Source of the DNA: Nitrospirota bacterium
Lineage (GTDB): Bacteria; Nitrospirota; Thermodesulfovibrionia; Thermodesulfovibrionales; UBA6898
DNA length: 52,222 nt
Assembly: GCA_021825365.1 (NCBI GenBank)
Contig: JAKAHR010000025.1
Coordinates: 1-52,222 of the forward strand
Direction: 5' to 3'
Numbering within the stretch: the first letter of the stretch is position 1; each line of letters opens with the position of its first letter. Below are positions 31,693 through 39,951 of the stretch, piece by piece. Below the pieces are notes generated by a model, which was not told the DNA's origin, searched no databases, and worked only from the letters and a program-made list of their open reading frames with translations. Position numbers and translations under genes: made by a program.

Positions 31693-32340
31693 ATGCATAA
31701 AAAGCTCATAAATGATGTTGCTGACGCGCTTCTCCTCATCGGGCCGACCGGGGCGGGCAAGACCCCGCTGGGGGATCTGTTTGAGCAGAAGGGCATCAAC
31801 GGTACGCGGTGCCTGCACTTCGACTTCGGCAGCCGGCTGCGGTCAATCGCCCGGGAAGGCTCTCCTCCGAAGGGATTTGATCGCCGGGAGCATTCCTTCA
31901 TCAGGGATGTGCTGGAGAAGGGGCTTCTCCTGGAGGATGAGCATTTCCCGATCGCAGAGAAGATCGTTTTGCACTTCATGGAGCAGAAGGGGTATCAGGA
32001 GGGTGATCTGCTGGTGCTCAACGGTCTGCCCCGCCATCAGGGCCAGGCGGAGGATATGAAGCGGCTCGTCACCTTCAGGGGCCTGCTCGTGCTCGATTGT
32101 GCGCCTGAAGATGTCCTTGTCCGTATCAGCGGGAATTCAGGAGGAGACAGGGCAGGGCGGCCGGACGACGACATTGGCCTTGTCAGGAAGAAGCTTGAGA
32201 TATTCAGTGAGCGGACAGAACCCCTTATCCGCTATTTCTCCTCCGCCGGGACCGGGGTCGTGCGGCTGAAGGTGACGGCTGATTCCTCCGCCAGCCGGAT
32301 CTATGAACATTTCTGCGCCGCCATTACAGCCGGCAGGTAG
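31693..32340 (+). CDS. Adenylate-kinase-like P-loop protein in the thiamine operon
   Basis: A 215-residue nucleotide kinase homologue. Walker A is GPTGAGKT (17-24). LNGLPRHQGQAEDM corresponds to the adenylate kinase D-G-F-P-R-x4-Q-A segment and PDDDIGLVRKKLEIFSERTEPLIRYF to its lid-to-C-terminal R-x-DD-...-R-L-x2-F...T-x-P-L-I-x-Y. The usual lid zinc cysteines are absent. It follows thiC by 22 bp and is the last gene before a hairpin. It may be an ordinary NMP kinase paralogue; phosphorylation of a thiamine intermediate is a speculation prompted by position. Confidence 0.7.
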   Translation: MHKKLINDVADALLLIGPTGAGKTPLGDLFEQKGINGTRCLHFDFGSRLRSIAREGSPPKGFDRREHSFIRDVLEKGLLLEDEHFPIAEKIVLHFMEQKGYQEGDLLVLNGLPRHQGQAEDMKRLVTFRGLLVLDCAPEDVLVRISGNSGGDRAGRPDDDIGLVRKKLEIFSERTEPLIRYFSSAGTGVVRLKVTADSSASRIYEHFCAAITAGR

Positions 32341-32360
32341 TCTCTCTATTCCCTGATTTA

Positions 32361-32398
32361 TCCTGCAGCGCTGACTCGGAAGATTCAGCGCTGCAGGA
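32361..32398. terminator. Perfect hairpin between convergent genes
   Basis: Arms TCCTGCAGCGCTGA (32361-32374) and TCAGCGCTGCAGGA (32385-32398) are perfectly complementary (14 bp, 10-nt loop). It sits between the kinase-like gene and a minus-strand gene and could stop transcription from both sides, though neither flank has a strong T-run. Confidence 0.6.
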
Positions 32399-32414
32399 TG
32401 TTGAGAGGCTATTA

Positions 32415-33110
32415 TTACTGGATGGTAATCTTTGAGGCTAGGGTGCCGTCGAAATTGACGATGTAAAGATAAGAGTGTGCGGTCGCGGTATTGAAGTTAT
32501 ACGAGCCGTACATCCCGTTGAACATCGTATTGCCGGACATCATCGCATTTCCGAAGTCCGTAGTCACGACATAGATCTTGTTGTTTGAGATTACGGGTAC
32601 GGATGCGAAGTCCCCGTCGAGTGATACCGCCACCGGCACGGAAGACGAGGTGAAAGGCACCGGAACCGCATACAGGGTCGACTGCTGTGCGACCGGCGCG
32701 CTGCCCAGGTTCCCGATCATATTAAAATTGCTCATGTCGGGAAGGGAGGCGGTAGCGATGAACATGCCTCCGTATACCACGGGCCTTGATACGATTCCCT
32801 TCAGAATCAGGGTGTCGATCTCGCCGGTGGGTCTGATCTGGCTGATCTTTGATTCAAAAGAGGCGCTGCTCGGTACGGTCCCCGGGGTTGTTGAGGGGTT
32901 ATGGGTGACAACATATGCTGTGCCGTCTTCCGCCACGATGGGCGCCCCTGCCATGCCGTTCATCATGCCGAATCCTCCGGTGTTGGTCATCATCGCAGCG
33001 CCGCTGCCGGTCCCGGGGCCCATCATCGGGTTGCCCATAACAGCCTCTGCCTGTACAGAAATTACCGCCACCATCACTATCGCGAGAAATAAAACAATCT
33101 TCTTCATCAT
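32415..33110 (-). CDS. Secreted Met-rich protein with beta-propeller-like repeats
   Basis: A 231-residue exported protein. Signal peptide (MMKKIVLFLAIVMVAVISVQA) is followed by a Met/Gly-rich stretch (VMGNPMMGPGTGSGAAMM...GGFGMMNGM) and then repeats of the type PIVAEDGTAYVVTHNP, PVVYGGMFIATASLP, PVISNNKIYVVTTDFG, reminiscent of PQQ-type propeller blades but too few for a full propeller. The track start at 33131 is earlier; GGAGGAGGAG sits before ATG 33110, which I use. No function is assigned. Confidence 0.6.
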   Translation of the reverse strand: MMKKIVLFLAIVMVAVISVQAEAVMGNPMMGPGTGSGAAMMTNTGGFGMMNGMAGAPIVAEDGTAYVVTHNPSTTPGTVPSSASFESKISQIRPTGEIDTLILKGIVSRPVVYGGMFIATASLPDMSNFNMIGNLGSAPVAQQSTLYAVPVPFTSSSVPVAVSLDGDFASVPVISNNKIYVVTTDFGNAMMSGNTMFNGMYGSYNFNTATAHSYLYIVNFDGTLASKITIQ

Positions 33111-33306
33111 ACGCTTCTCCTCCTCCAACATTGGTTACTACGTCCAGTATATCGTCCGGCCTGTCAGCCAGTGATAACTTCTCCTTACTAACCAGTATAG
33201 AGTTTAATTATGTAGAAACTATGAACCGACTGATGTGGTCAGGGATGGAGGCAGGAGCAGATCTGATCAGGGAAATGAGGACACACCGTATGCAGAAACC
33301 TGCGTA

Positions 33307-33645
33307 TTACTTCGTGTGGCAAGAGCCACAGAGATCAGGGGGCTCGATCCTGAGCATCGAAATGCCCTTCCCATGGGGGTCATGACAGGTCGTGCAGCCC
33401 ATCTTCCCTGCCTGAAGGGGCAGGTCGCGTACGACCAGGGGAGGGCTCATGCCGACCTTGTGCTCCCCGATCTGCATCCTTTCGGCGTGGCATGAGGAAC
33501 AGAGTGCGTCTATATTCTTATTGAGGAGAACATAGGTGCCGTGGTGACTTTCGTGGCAGAACTCACATTTCTTTTCAACAGCCTGCGCTGCGAGCGCTGA
33601 TACCAGAAGCGTGAGGATGGCTGCCATAAATCCTATCCGTCTCAT
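33307..33645 (-). CDS. Small tetrahaem cytochrome c (doubled CXXCH type)
   Basis: A 112-residue exported protein with four haem-binding motifs: CEFCH (27-31), CSSCH (49-53), CTTCH (84-88) and CGSCH (106-110). Further His residues (HESHHG, GEHK, HDPHGKG) can be axial ligands. A signal peptide ends near AQA-VEKK. Such paired-motif cytochromes carry electrons in the periplasm of anaerobes. The open frame runs far upstream to 34320, but that stretch is the shadow of larC; GGAGAGG lies seven bases before ATG 33645, which I use. Confidence 0.85.
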   Translation of the reverse strand: MRRIGFMAAILTLLVSALAAQAVEKKCEFCHESHHGTYVLLNKNIDALCSSCHAERMQIGEHKVGMSPPLVVRDLPLQAGKMGCTTCHDPHGKGISMLRIEPPDLCGSCHTK

Positions 33646-33825
33646 GTGATCGCCTCTCCTGAGTGTTATTCTCATTATACACCGCCATCCGCGATTTGTG
33701 CCTTGTATGGGTATCCATCTCCCCCTTGCGTGCTGAGGCTGCAGGGTCTGCCCTGGCGTAGAAAAAAATAGCGTCAACATATAGACTATAAAAATCGCGG
33801 CATTACCATGCCAGGAGGAAAGACC

Positions 33826-35019
33826 GTGAGAGTCGCCTATTTTGACTGTTTTGCGGGCATCAGCGGGGACATGTGCCTCGGCGCGCTTGTGGATGCCGGC
33901 GTTTCCCTGAAGGAACTGACAAAGGGCCTGAAGAAGCTGCCGGTGGCCGGCTACAACCTCTCTGCGCGAAAGGTGATGCGGTCCGGGCTGGCGGCCACCA
34001 AGGTCGACGTGCGCCTCACCGCCCCGGCCGTACGATCCGCAACCGCAGGCACCCGCTGGAAGGACATCGAGAAGATTGTTTCTGCCTCCACTCTTCCGAA
34101 AGACCTCAGGGAGAAAGGGCTCGATGTGTTCAGACATCTCTTTGAGGCAGAGGCACGGGTCCATGGCGAGGGCTTCTCTTCGGTCCATCTGCACGAGGCA
34201 GGCGGCGTCGACTGCATGGTCGACATCTTCGGTACCGTCATCGGGTTGAAGCTCCTCGGCATCGACAGGGTGTATTGCTCGCCGGTCAACACGGGTAGCG
34301 GCACGGTCAGGACTTCTCACGGAACCCTGCCCGTGCCTGCGCCCGCGACAACAGAACTCCTCAGGGGAGTGCCGGTATATTCATCCGGAGCAGCGCACGA
34401 GGCGACGACTCCCACGGGGGCAGCTCTGCTGAAATCTCTGGCAGCGGGATTCCGGCCGATGCCTGAGCTTATCCCTGATCATATCGGTACCGGTGCGGGC
34501 AGCAGGGACACGAAAGGTTTTCCGAACGTCCTGAGGATACTGGCGGGAGAATCTTCGCTGTCCTCATCCGGGGATATCGTGACGGTCATCGATACGAATA
34601 TCGACGACATGAATCCGCAGGTCTACGAACATCTCGGCAACCTTCTGTTCGCGGCGGGGGCGCTCGATGTCTCCCTCACGCCGCTGATGATGAAGAAGAT
34701 GCGTCCGGGGGTCCTGCTGAGCGTCATCTGCGTCAGGGAGAAGAGAGACGGTCTGATCGCGTTGATCCTGCGGGAAACGACCTCGATCGGCCTCCGGTAT
34801 TATGAGGCCGGCCGTGCGGTGATGAGCAGGGTTATCAGGAAGGTGGATACACGCTACGGCACGGTGAGGGTGAAGATATCATCCCATGCGGAGGCGGGCG
34901 AAAAGTTCATGCCTGAATATGAAGACTGCAGGGCGATCGCACGGAAAAAAGGCGTCCCTCTTCTTCGGGTGATGGAAGAGGCAAAAAGGGCGGCAGCGGA
35001 AAAGCTGTCCTCCGCGTAG
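33826..35019 (+). CDS. larC: Nickel-pincer cofactor biosynthesis protein LarC
   Basis: A 397-residue protein of the LarC family, a CTP-dependent nickel insertase acting on the pincer nucleotide of lactate-racemase-type enzymes. It opens VAYFDCFAGISGDMCLGALVDAG, has HEAGGVDCMVDIFGTVIGLKLLG, SPVNTGSGTVRTSHGTLPVPAPATTELLRG, GAGSRDTKGFPNVLRI and VIDTNIDDMNPQVYEH. In lactobacilli a programmed frameshift joins larC1 and larC2; here both parts lie in one frame. A longer frame starts at ATG 33808, but AGGAGG is seven bases before GTG 33826. Its 180-bp upstream region is shared with the divergent cytochrome. Confidence 0.93.
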   Translation: MRVAYFDCFAGISGDMCLGALVDAGVSLKELTKGLKKLPVAGYNLSARKVMRSGLAATKVDVRLTAPAVRSATAGTRWKDIEKIVSASTLPKDLREKGLDVFRHLFEAEARVHGEGFSSVHLHEAGGVDCMVDIFGTVIGLKLLGIDRVYCSPVNTGSGTVRTSHGTLPVPAPATTELLRGVPVYSSGAAHEATTPTGAALLKSLAAGFRPMPELIPDHIGTGAGSRDTKGFPNVLRILAGESSLSSSGDIVTVIDTNIDDMNPQVYEHLGNLLFAAGALDVSLTPLMMKKMRPGVLLSVICVREKRDGLIALILRETTSIGLRYYEAGRAVMSRVIRKVDTRYGTVRVKISSHAEAGEKFMPEYEDCRAIARKKGVPLLRVMEEAKRAAAEKLSSA

Positions 35020-35040
35020 CCGCCCTTCTGCATGAGGCCG

Positions 35041-37011
35041 TTATGGGCCGAATTTTCTCTCGGACGGAGACTCCTTGAACTTTTGTTCCTCTTTCTTCTC
35101 CTTTGCAGGGGCCTCGGTCTCTTTGCCGCGCGCAGCCGCCGGCTTCTGCACAGCCGCCGGTTTCTGTGCCGGCGTCACCTGTTGCCCTCCACCCTGCTGT
35201 TGCTTCGGTGTTTGAATGAAACCTCCTGAAGCCCCCGGCTTATGGGCAGGCGCAGGTTGCTGTTGTCCGCCCTGCTGTTGTTTTGACGGCGCCTGAATAA
35301 AGCCACCGGAACGCTCTCCCGGCTTCTGGGCGGGTGCAGGCTGCTGCTGTCCACCCTGCTTCTTCGGTGTTTGAATAAAACCTCCTGAAGCCCCCGGCTT
35401 CTGGGCGGGTGCAGGCTGCTGCTGTCCACCCTGCTGCTTAGGCGTTTGAATGAAACCTCCTGAAGCCCCCGGCTTCTGAGCGGGCGCAGGTTGCTGTTGT
35501 CCACCCTGCTGTTTAGGCGTCTGGATGAAGCCTCCGGAGCGGCTGCGGTCGCCCGGCTTTGCCGCCTGGCCTGAGGGGGCCTGCTGTACAGCCGGAGTCT
35601 TGGGTCCTGCCTGCGGCGTCTCTCGGAAAGAACGCGAAGGGGCTGCCTGTCCCGCGGCGCCTCCTCCGAACAGAGAGCCCTGCGGCTGTCTCACCACGGG
35701 TCTGGTCTCGCGCAGTTCCCTGAATTTGGCCTCCGAGGCCTGGCTCTGGACCTTGGGCGGCGGCAGCTTGGCCTTCGGGACCTCTTTCACCACCGGCATC
35801 ATCATCGACCGCACCGGCTTTATCTGCGGCGCACCGAAGGTGGCCTTCTGGTTAATGAAGAGGTTTTCTCCAGCAGGCCGGGGTGCCCCTCTCCCGTGGA
35901 TGAAGGTGTCCGTGTTCACCACGCTGACCGCATTCGATATGTGGACGTTCTTGTAGACCACCGTCTTTTGGATATTGATGTTGACTATATTTACGCTGTT
36001 GGGGCCGTAATAGCCGTGGCCGTAGTAGAGCTCGCCGGGCGCAAGCGGCACCCAGGCTATGTCATTTGACGTGTGAACCCAGCCGACATAGCCGGGGCCC
36101 CAATAGACCGAGCCGCGGCGGGGCGGCACCCAACACCAGCCGTAACGGGGGACGTGGGCCCATCTGCCGTAGTGGTATGGTGCCCAGCCCCATGACTCAT
36201 AGGATATCCATACATAATCACCGTGGAGCCAGACCCACCTGCCGAGCCGGTAAGGCGCCCAGCCGGCAGAGACGACCACCGTCGGGGTCCATACATAGCC
36301 GTAGTCAGGGACATTGATCCACTTGCCGTTTTCGTCCAGGTCGCTGGAGTATCCGTCCAGCTCGTCCGGAAGGTAGTTGGAACTGTAAAGCCGCTCGGAG
36401 TATCTTCTGTCACGGGCCCTGTTCCACCGTTCCCAGTCATCAGCCGGGCCCATAACCGTCAGCTCGGAATACCCGTCATCCTCGATGGATACCATCTTGT
36501 TTGCGGAGATCCTGGTCTTTCCTCCCCTTCCCTCCGCATACACGACCCCCTGATAGACAGAGGCATCCGTGAACCCGTTAAGCGAGACATCGACGCGAAA
36601 TACCGCCTTGTTGTAGGTCCGGACAGACGACACCGGAGTATCTATCTGCATGAGGTCTTTTCTGAGGCCGCGGAAATTGACGAAGACCTGGCCGCTCGAC
36701 AGATAGAGCTGCGTTGCGCCCGGTTCCACCCTGAGCACATCCATCGCCGTCTGCTCATTCAGCCTGATTGCGGTGCCGTTGCGCAGCTGTATCTCGAGTC
36801 TTCCGCCTTCAGGGACCCAGACGCTGTCGCCTTCGAGCACAGGATAATTCACGGACGTCGGAATCCAGTCCTCCGTATCGGCCGACCGTACCTGCACATC
36901 CCCTTCCAGAAGGCTGATACGCATCTCGCCCAGTCCCTCGGCAGAGGATACGGCCGGTAACACAAGAAAGAAAGCCAGTAAAGAAGCCAATGCTGCCAGA
37001 TGCCTGATCAT
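35041..37011 (-). CDS. Exported FecR-domain and DUF6600-like protein with repetitive Pro/Gln-rich tail
   Basis: A 656-residue protein with a signal peptide (MIRHLAALASLLAFFLVLPAVSSA). Residues about 30-150 resemble a FecR domain (LEGDVQVRSADTEDW, GDSVWVPEGGRLEIQLRNGTAIRLNEQTAMDVL, SVRTYNKAVFRVDV). About 215-320 hold a Trp/Tyr/Pro-rich block (YGYVWTPTVV, APYRLGRWVW, APYHYGRWAHVPRYGWCWVPP, VYWGPGYVGWV) like DUF6600. The rest is Pro/Gln/Gly-rich with five copies of an SGGFIQTPKQQGGQQQPAPAQKPG-type unit and a basic-acidic tail. GGAGG precedes ATG 37011, better than ATG 37023. It is probably periplasmic or surface-associated; function unknown. Confidence 0.75.
   Translation of the reverse strand: MIRHLAALASLLAFFLVLPAVSSAEGLGEMRISLLEGDVQVRSADTEDWIPTSVNYPVLEGDSVWVPEGGRLEIQLRNGTAIRLNEQTAMDVLRVEPGATQLYLSSGQVFVNFRGLRKDLMQIDTPVSSVRTYNKAVFRVDVSLNGFTDASVYQGVVYAEGRGGKTRISANKMVSIEDDGYSELTVMGPADDWERWNRARDRRYSERLYSSNYLPDELDGYSSDLDENGKWINVPDYGYVWTPTVVVSAGWAPYRLGRWVWLHGDYVWISYESWGWAPYHYGRWAHVPRYGWCWVPPRRGSVYWGPGYVGWVHTSNDIAWVPLAPGELYYGHGYYGPNSVNIVNINIQKTVVYKNVHISNAVSVVNTDTFIHGRGAPRPAGENLFINQKATFGAPQIKPVRSMMMPVVKEVPKAKLPPPKVQSQASEAKFRELRETRPVVRQPQGSLFGGGAAGQAAPSRSFRETPQAGPKTPAVQQAPSGQAAKPGDRSRSGGFIQTPKQQGGQQQPAPAQKPGASGGFIQTPKQQGGQQQPAPAQKPGASGGFIQTPKKQGGQQQPAPAQKPGERSGGFIQAPSKQQQGGQQQPAPAHKPGASGGFIQTPKQQQGGGQQVTPAQKPAAVQKPAAARGKETEAPAKEKKEEQKFKESPSERKFGP
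35150..35545 (-). repeat. Tandem 75-81 bp repeat within the FecR/DUF6600 gene
   Basis: Five head-to-tail copies encode the SGGFIQTP...PAPAQKPG unit of 25 to about 28 residues. Copies 1-3 are nearly identical in DNA; copies 4 and 5 have an extra Gln and changed ends. Such repeats can gain or lose units by slippage. Confidence 0.8.
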
Positions 37012-37116
37012 GGTGTCCTCCATTTCATGGTTATTCCATTTCCTGCTTACATTAAACCATATCCCTGCGAAGAACCTGTGAATTTTATCCCCCCGACTGT
37101 GAAAAATTATGAAGCC

Positions 37117-39597
37117 TCAGGCGGCCGGCCTGAACCTCTTCAGCCTCAGGGCGTTCGTTACCACGGTGACCGAGGAAAAGCCCATCGCGCCCGCAGCGAG
37201 CATGGGGTTGAGAAGTATGCCGAAGAACGGAAAGAGCACCCCGGCGGCGACGGGGATCAGGATGACATTGTAGGCAAAGGCCCAGAAGAGGTTCTGCTTG
37301 ATGTTCCTCATGGTGGCCATGGAAAGAGCGATCGCGGTCACCACACCCCTGATGTCCCCGCTGATGAGCGTTATGTCCGACGCCTCCATCGCGACGTCGG
37401 TCCCGGTGCCGATCGCGATTCCGACATCAGCCTGCGCAAGGGCAGGGGCGTCGTTTATCCCGTCGCCCACCATCGCGACGACCCTCGATCCGGCCTGGAG
37501 GCGTTTCACCTGCTCCGCCTTTTCCCCGGGCAGCACCTCGGCAAGGACCCTGTCAATCCCCGCGAGGCGGCCTATCGCCTCGCCCGTGCGCTGGTTGTCT
37601 CCGGTAATCATGACGACCTCGATGCCCATCCGTCGAAGGGATCTCACGGCAGCCACCGCCTCGTCCTTGAGGGTGTCCGCAACCGCCACGATCCCCGCGG
37701 CCCGGCCGTCGACGGCGAGGAACATGGGGGTCTTGCCATCCCCGGAAAGCCTCAGTGCCTTATCCCTCAGGCCGGCTGTGTCGATCTTCTCGTCAGTCAT
37801 CAGCCGCTCATTGCCAAGGAGCACGGCCCTGCTGTTAATGACCGCCTTTATGCCGTGGCCGGGTATCGCCTCGAACCTCTCGGCGCCCTTGATCCCGATG
37901 CCCCTGTCCCGTGCGCGCCTGATGATCGCCTCACCCAGGGGATGTTCGGAGCCCTTCTCAGCAGCGGCCGCATAAAGGAGGATATCGTCATCCGTCATCC
38001 CCTCTGCGATGATGTCCGTCACCTCCGGCCTGCCTCTGGTGAGGGTGCCTGTCTTGTCAAAGACAACGGCGTTTATCCTGTGGGCCGTCTCGAGCGCCTC
38101 CCCGCTCCGTATGAGGACCCCATATTCCGCACCCTTGCCGGTGCCGACCATGATGGATGTGGGCGTGGCAAGGCCGAGGGAGCACGGGCAGGCGATGATG
38201 AGCACGGCGATGAAATTCAAAACAGCGTACGTAAAGGCAGGAGCAGGACCGAAGAGATACCACACGACAAAGGTGACCGCTGCAACGGCGATGACCGCCG
38301 GAACGAAATACGACGCGATGAGGTCTGCCATCCGGGCGATCGGCGGCTTGGAGCCCTGTGCGGTCTGGACCATCTCGACGATGTGTGCGAGCATGGTATC
38401 CCTGCCGACACGTGTAGTCTCGAACCGAAACGTGCCGGTCTTGTTCATGGTGGCGCCGATCACCGCGTCTCCGGCATGCTTCTCGACGGGGATCGATTCT
38501 CCGGTCACCATGGATTCATCCACCGAGGAGTACCCTTCCCTGATGATGCCGTCAACCGGGATCTTCTCGCCCGGCCTCACCACGATGATGTCGCCGATCT
38601 CGACATCCTCGATCGGGAGGTCCACCTCTGTTGAGCCCCTGGCCACCCGCGCAGTCTTTGCCTGAAGACCGATCAGTTTCTTGATCGCCTCGGAGGTCTG
38701 GCCTTTTGCCTTTGCCTCAAAGAGCCTGCCCAGGAGGATCAGCACGATGATCGTGGCGGCGGTATCAAAGTACACCCCTGCCGAGTATCCCCTGATCAGG
38801 AAGACAGAGGGGAAGAAGGTGGCGATCACGCTGTAGAGGTAGGCCGACGTCGTGCCGACGGCGATCAGCGTATTCATGTTCGTTGTCCTGTGGCGGGCGG
38901 CGGTCAGGGCGCCGGTATAGAACTGCCAGCCTATCCAGAACTGCACCGGGGTCTCGATGATGAGCTGGAGGAGGAAATTGATACGCTGGGGAATGGGTAT
39001 GATACCCGACAGGCCGACCATGTCCCACTGCATGAGGATGAAGACAGGCACCGCGAGGACCGCCCCGATGATCACCTTGCGCCTGAGAGTCCGGTAGGCC
39101 TGCTGCCGCTCCCGCTGCTCCTTCTCGACGATGTCCTCGCCTTTTTCAGCCTCCACCACCTCGTACCCGGCCTCCTGCACCGCCTTTCTGAACTCGCGTA
39201 TGCCGGTCTGGGAAGGGAAATACTCGACAGTCGCCTTTTCCGTGGCAAAGTTGACGGAGGCCGAGACAACGCCGTCGAGAGGCCGGAGCGCGTTCTCCAC
39301 CGCAGCAACGCAGGCAGCGCAGGTCATCCCCTTTATGGGAAGGACGATCTTCGACACCATCACCCCGTAGCCCAGGTCGCTGACCACCTTTATGAAATCG
39401 CCGACAGAGACGACCGCCGGGTCATAGGACACCGTCGCCTTCTCGGCGGCGAAGTTTACCGAGGCGCCTGATACTCCCTTGAGGCCTGCGAGGCCCTCCT
39501 GTATATTCGCCGCGCACGAGGCGCACGACATCCCCGAAACCGGGAGGTCGATCCTGCTTTTCATGGTTGTGCCGCTATCGGGCATTGTCTCCTCCAT
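37117..39597 (-). CDS. copA: Copper-exporting P1B-type ATPase (CopA)
   Basis: An 826-residue pump with two N-terminal metal-binding domains (CxxC at 25-28 in SGMSCASC and 93-96 in KGMTCAAC), a TGES actuator loop, the CPC metal-transport motif at 470-472 ([11 protein letters not shown]), DKTGT with phospho-aspartate D514, SEHPLGEAI and [15 protein letters not shown] with these features marks Cu(I)-type ATPases, moving Cu+ from cytoplasm to periplasm. ATG 39597, ATG 39585 (GGAGGAG upstream) or ATG 39564 could start it. Its start overlaps the end of the preceding glutaredoxin-like gene, which implies coupling. Confidence 0.95.
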   Translation of the reverse strand: MEETMPDSGTTMKSRIDLPVSGMSCASCAANIQEGLAGLKGVSGASVNFAAEKATVSYDPAVVSVGDFIKVVSDLGYGVMVSKIVLPIKGMTCAACVAAVENALRPLDGVVSASVNFATEKATVEYFPSQTGIREFRKAVQEAGYEVVEAEKGEDIVEKEQRERQQAYRTLRRKVIIGAVLAVPVFILMQWDMVGLSGIIPIPQRINFLLQLIIETPVQFWIGWQFYTGALTAARHRTTNMNTLIAVGTTSAYLYSVIATFFPSVFLIRGYSAGVYFDTAATIIVLILLGRLFEAKAKGQTSEAIKKLIGLQAKTARVARGSTEVDLPIEDVEIGDIIVVRPGEKIPVDGIIREGYSSVDESMVTGESIPVEKHAGDAVIGATMNKTGTFRFETTRVGRDTMLAHIVEMVQTAQGSKPPIARMADLIASYFVPAVIAVAAVTFVVWYLFGPAPAFTYAVLNFIAVLIIACPCSLGLATPTSIMVGTGKGAEYGVLIRSGEALETAHRINAVVFDKTGTLTRGRPEVTDIIAEGMTDDDILLYAAAAEKGSEHPLGEAIIRRARDRGIGIKGAERFEAIPGHGIKAVINSRAVLLGNERLMTDEKIDTAGLRDKALRLSGDGKTPMFLAVDGRAAGIVAVADTLKDEAVAAVRSLRRMGIEVVMITGDNQRTGEAIGRLAGIDRVLAEVLPGEKAEQVKRLQAGSRVVAMVGDGINDAPALAQADVGIAIGTGTDVAMEASDITLISGDIRGVVTAIALSMATMRNIKQNLFWAFAYNVILIPVAAGVLFPFFGILLNPMLAAGAMGFSSVTVVTNALRLKRFRPAA

Positions 39598-39844
39598 CCA
39601 CTCCCTCTATGATCGCTTCTATCTCAGCCCTGTTTTGCCGGAAGCCGAGGAAGACCCTGTCTCCTATCACGAGGGTTGGCGTCGCCATCCTGCCGTGTTT
39701 CTCGATGAGTTCATCCCGGTCCTCCCTGTTTGCCACGTTCTTGTCTGCGAACCTGACGCCTTTTGCCGAAAGATACACCTTCAGGTCATGACAGTCGTGT
39801 CAGTCGGGCGCTGAATAGACCGTGATATCAACGTCCTGCTTCAT
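39575..39844 (-). CDS. Probable selenocysteine-containing glutaredoxin-like protein (UxxC)
   Basis: Read from ATG 39844, with AGGAGG four bases upstream, the frame gives 89 codons interrupted by one in-frame UGA at codon 15 (39802-39800). The context is ITVYSAPD-[UGA][10 protein letters not shown], which lines up with the glutaredoxin start T-V-Y-S-x-P-x-C-x2-C-x-x-L-K: the UGA replaces the first active-site cysteine (C-P-Y-C becomes U-H-D-C). The rest is a normal thioredoxin fold, with cis-Pro ATPTLVIGD at 54-62. A SECIS-like hairpin begins 12-15 nt after the UGA. The stop at 39575 overlaps copA. A plain nonsense mutation or base error is the alternative; a GTG further in (39778) would give a protein lacking the catalytic site. 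Confidence 0.78.
39764..39788 (-). promoter_or_regulatory. Candidate bacterial SECIS element
   Basis: In mRNA coordinates counted after the UGA, bases 15-21 (CCUGAAG) pair with 28-34 (CUUUCGG) around a GUGUAU loop: C-G, C-G, U-C mismatch, G-U, A-U, A-U, G-C. Two outer pairs (U12-A36, G13-C35) extend it past a bulged A. The loop opens with GU about 22 nt after the UGA, inside the 16-37 nt range of bacterial SECIS loops (E. coli fdhF type). Confidence 0.6.
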
Positions 39845-39882
39845 GCAGCCTCCTGTGTCCTAAATAGTTTCATATATATTTA

Positions 39883-39891
39883 ATTATATCA
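39883..39891 (-). promoter_or_regulatory. Extended -10 promoter of the glutaredoxin-like/copA unit
   Basis: On the minus strand TGATATAAT holds a perfect TATAAT (39888-39883) with the TG-N extension. No -35 is evident at 17 bp, as is usual for extended -10 promoters. The transcript would begin near 39876, about 32 nt before the ATG. Confidence 0.55.
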
Positions 39892-39951
39892 CTAACAACC
39901 CGGCAGGTGCTTTTCCTTCTAACATTGTATATCATACAAACAGGATGCAGC

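Noticed and set aside
33646..34320. Upstream extension of the cytochrome c frame
   Set aside because: It runs antisense through the divergent larC gene and passes the ribosome site and signal peptide at 33645.
35150..35545. CRISPR-like array
   Set aside because: Repeats are contiguous, in frame and encode a peptide repeat; no unique spacers.
37000..38634. 544-codon plus-strand frame under copA
   Set aside because: Shadow of copA; His/Asp/Arg-rich with no motif, while the opposite strand has every P-type ATPase motif.
39575..39778. Truncated glutaredoxin starting at GTG after the UGA
   Set aside because: It would lack the first strand and the active site and has no ribosome site; the ATG at 39844 has a near-perfect one.
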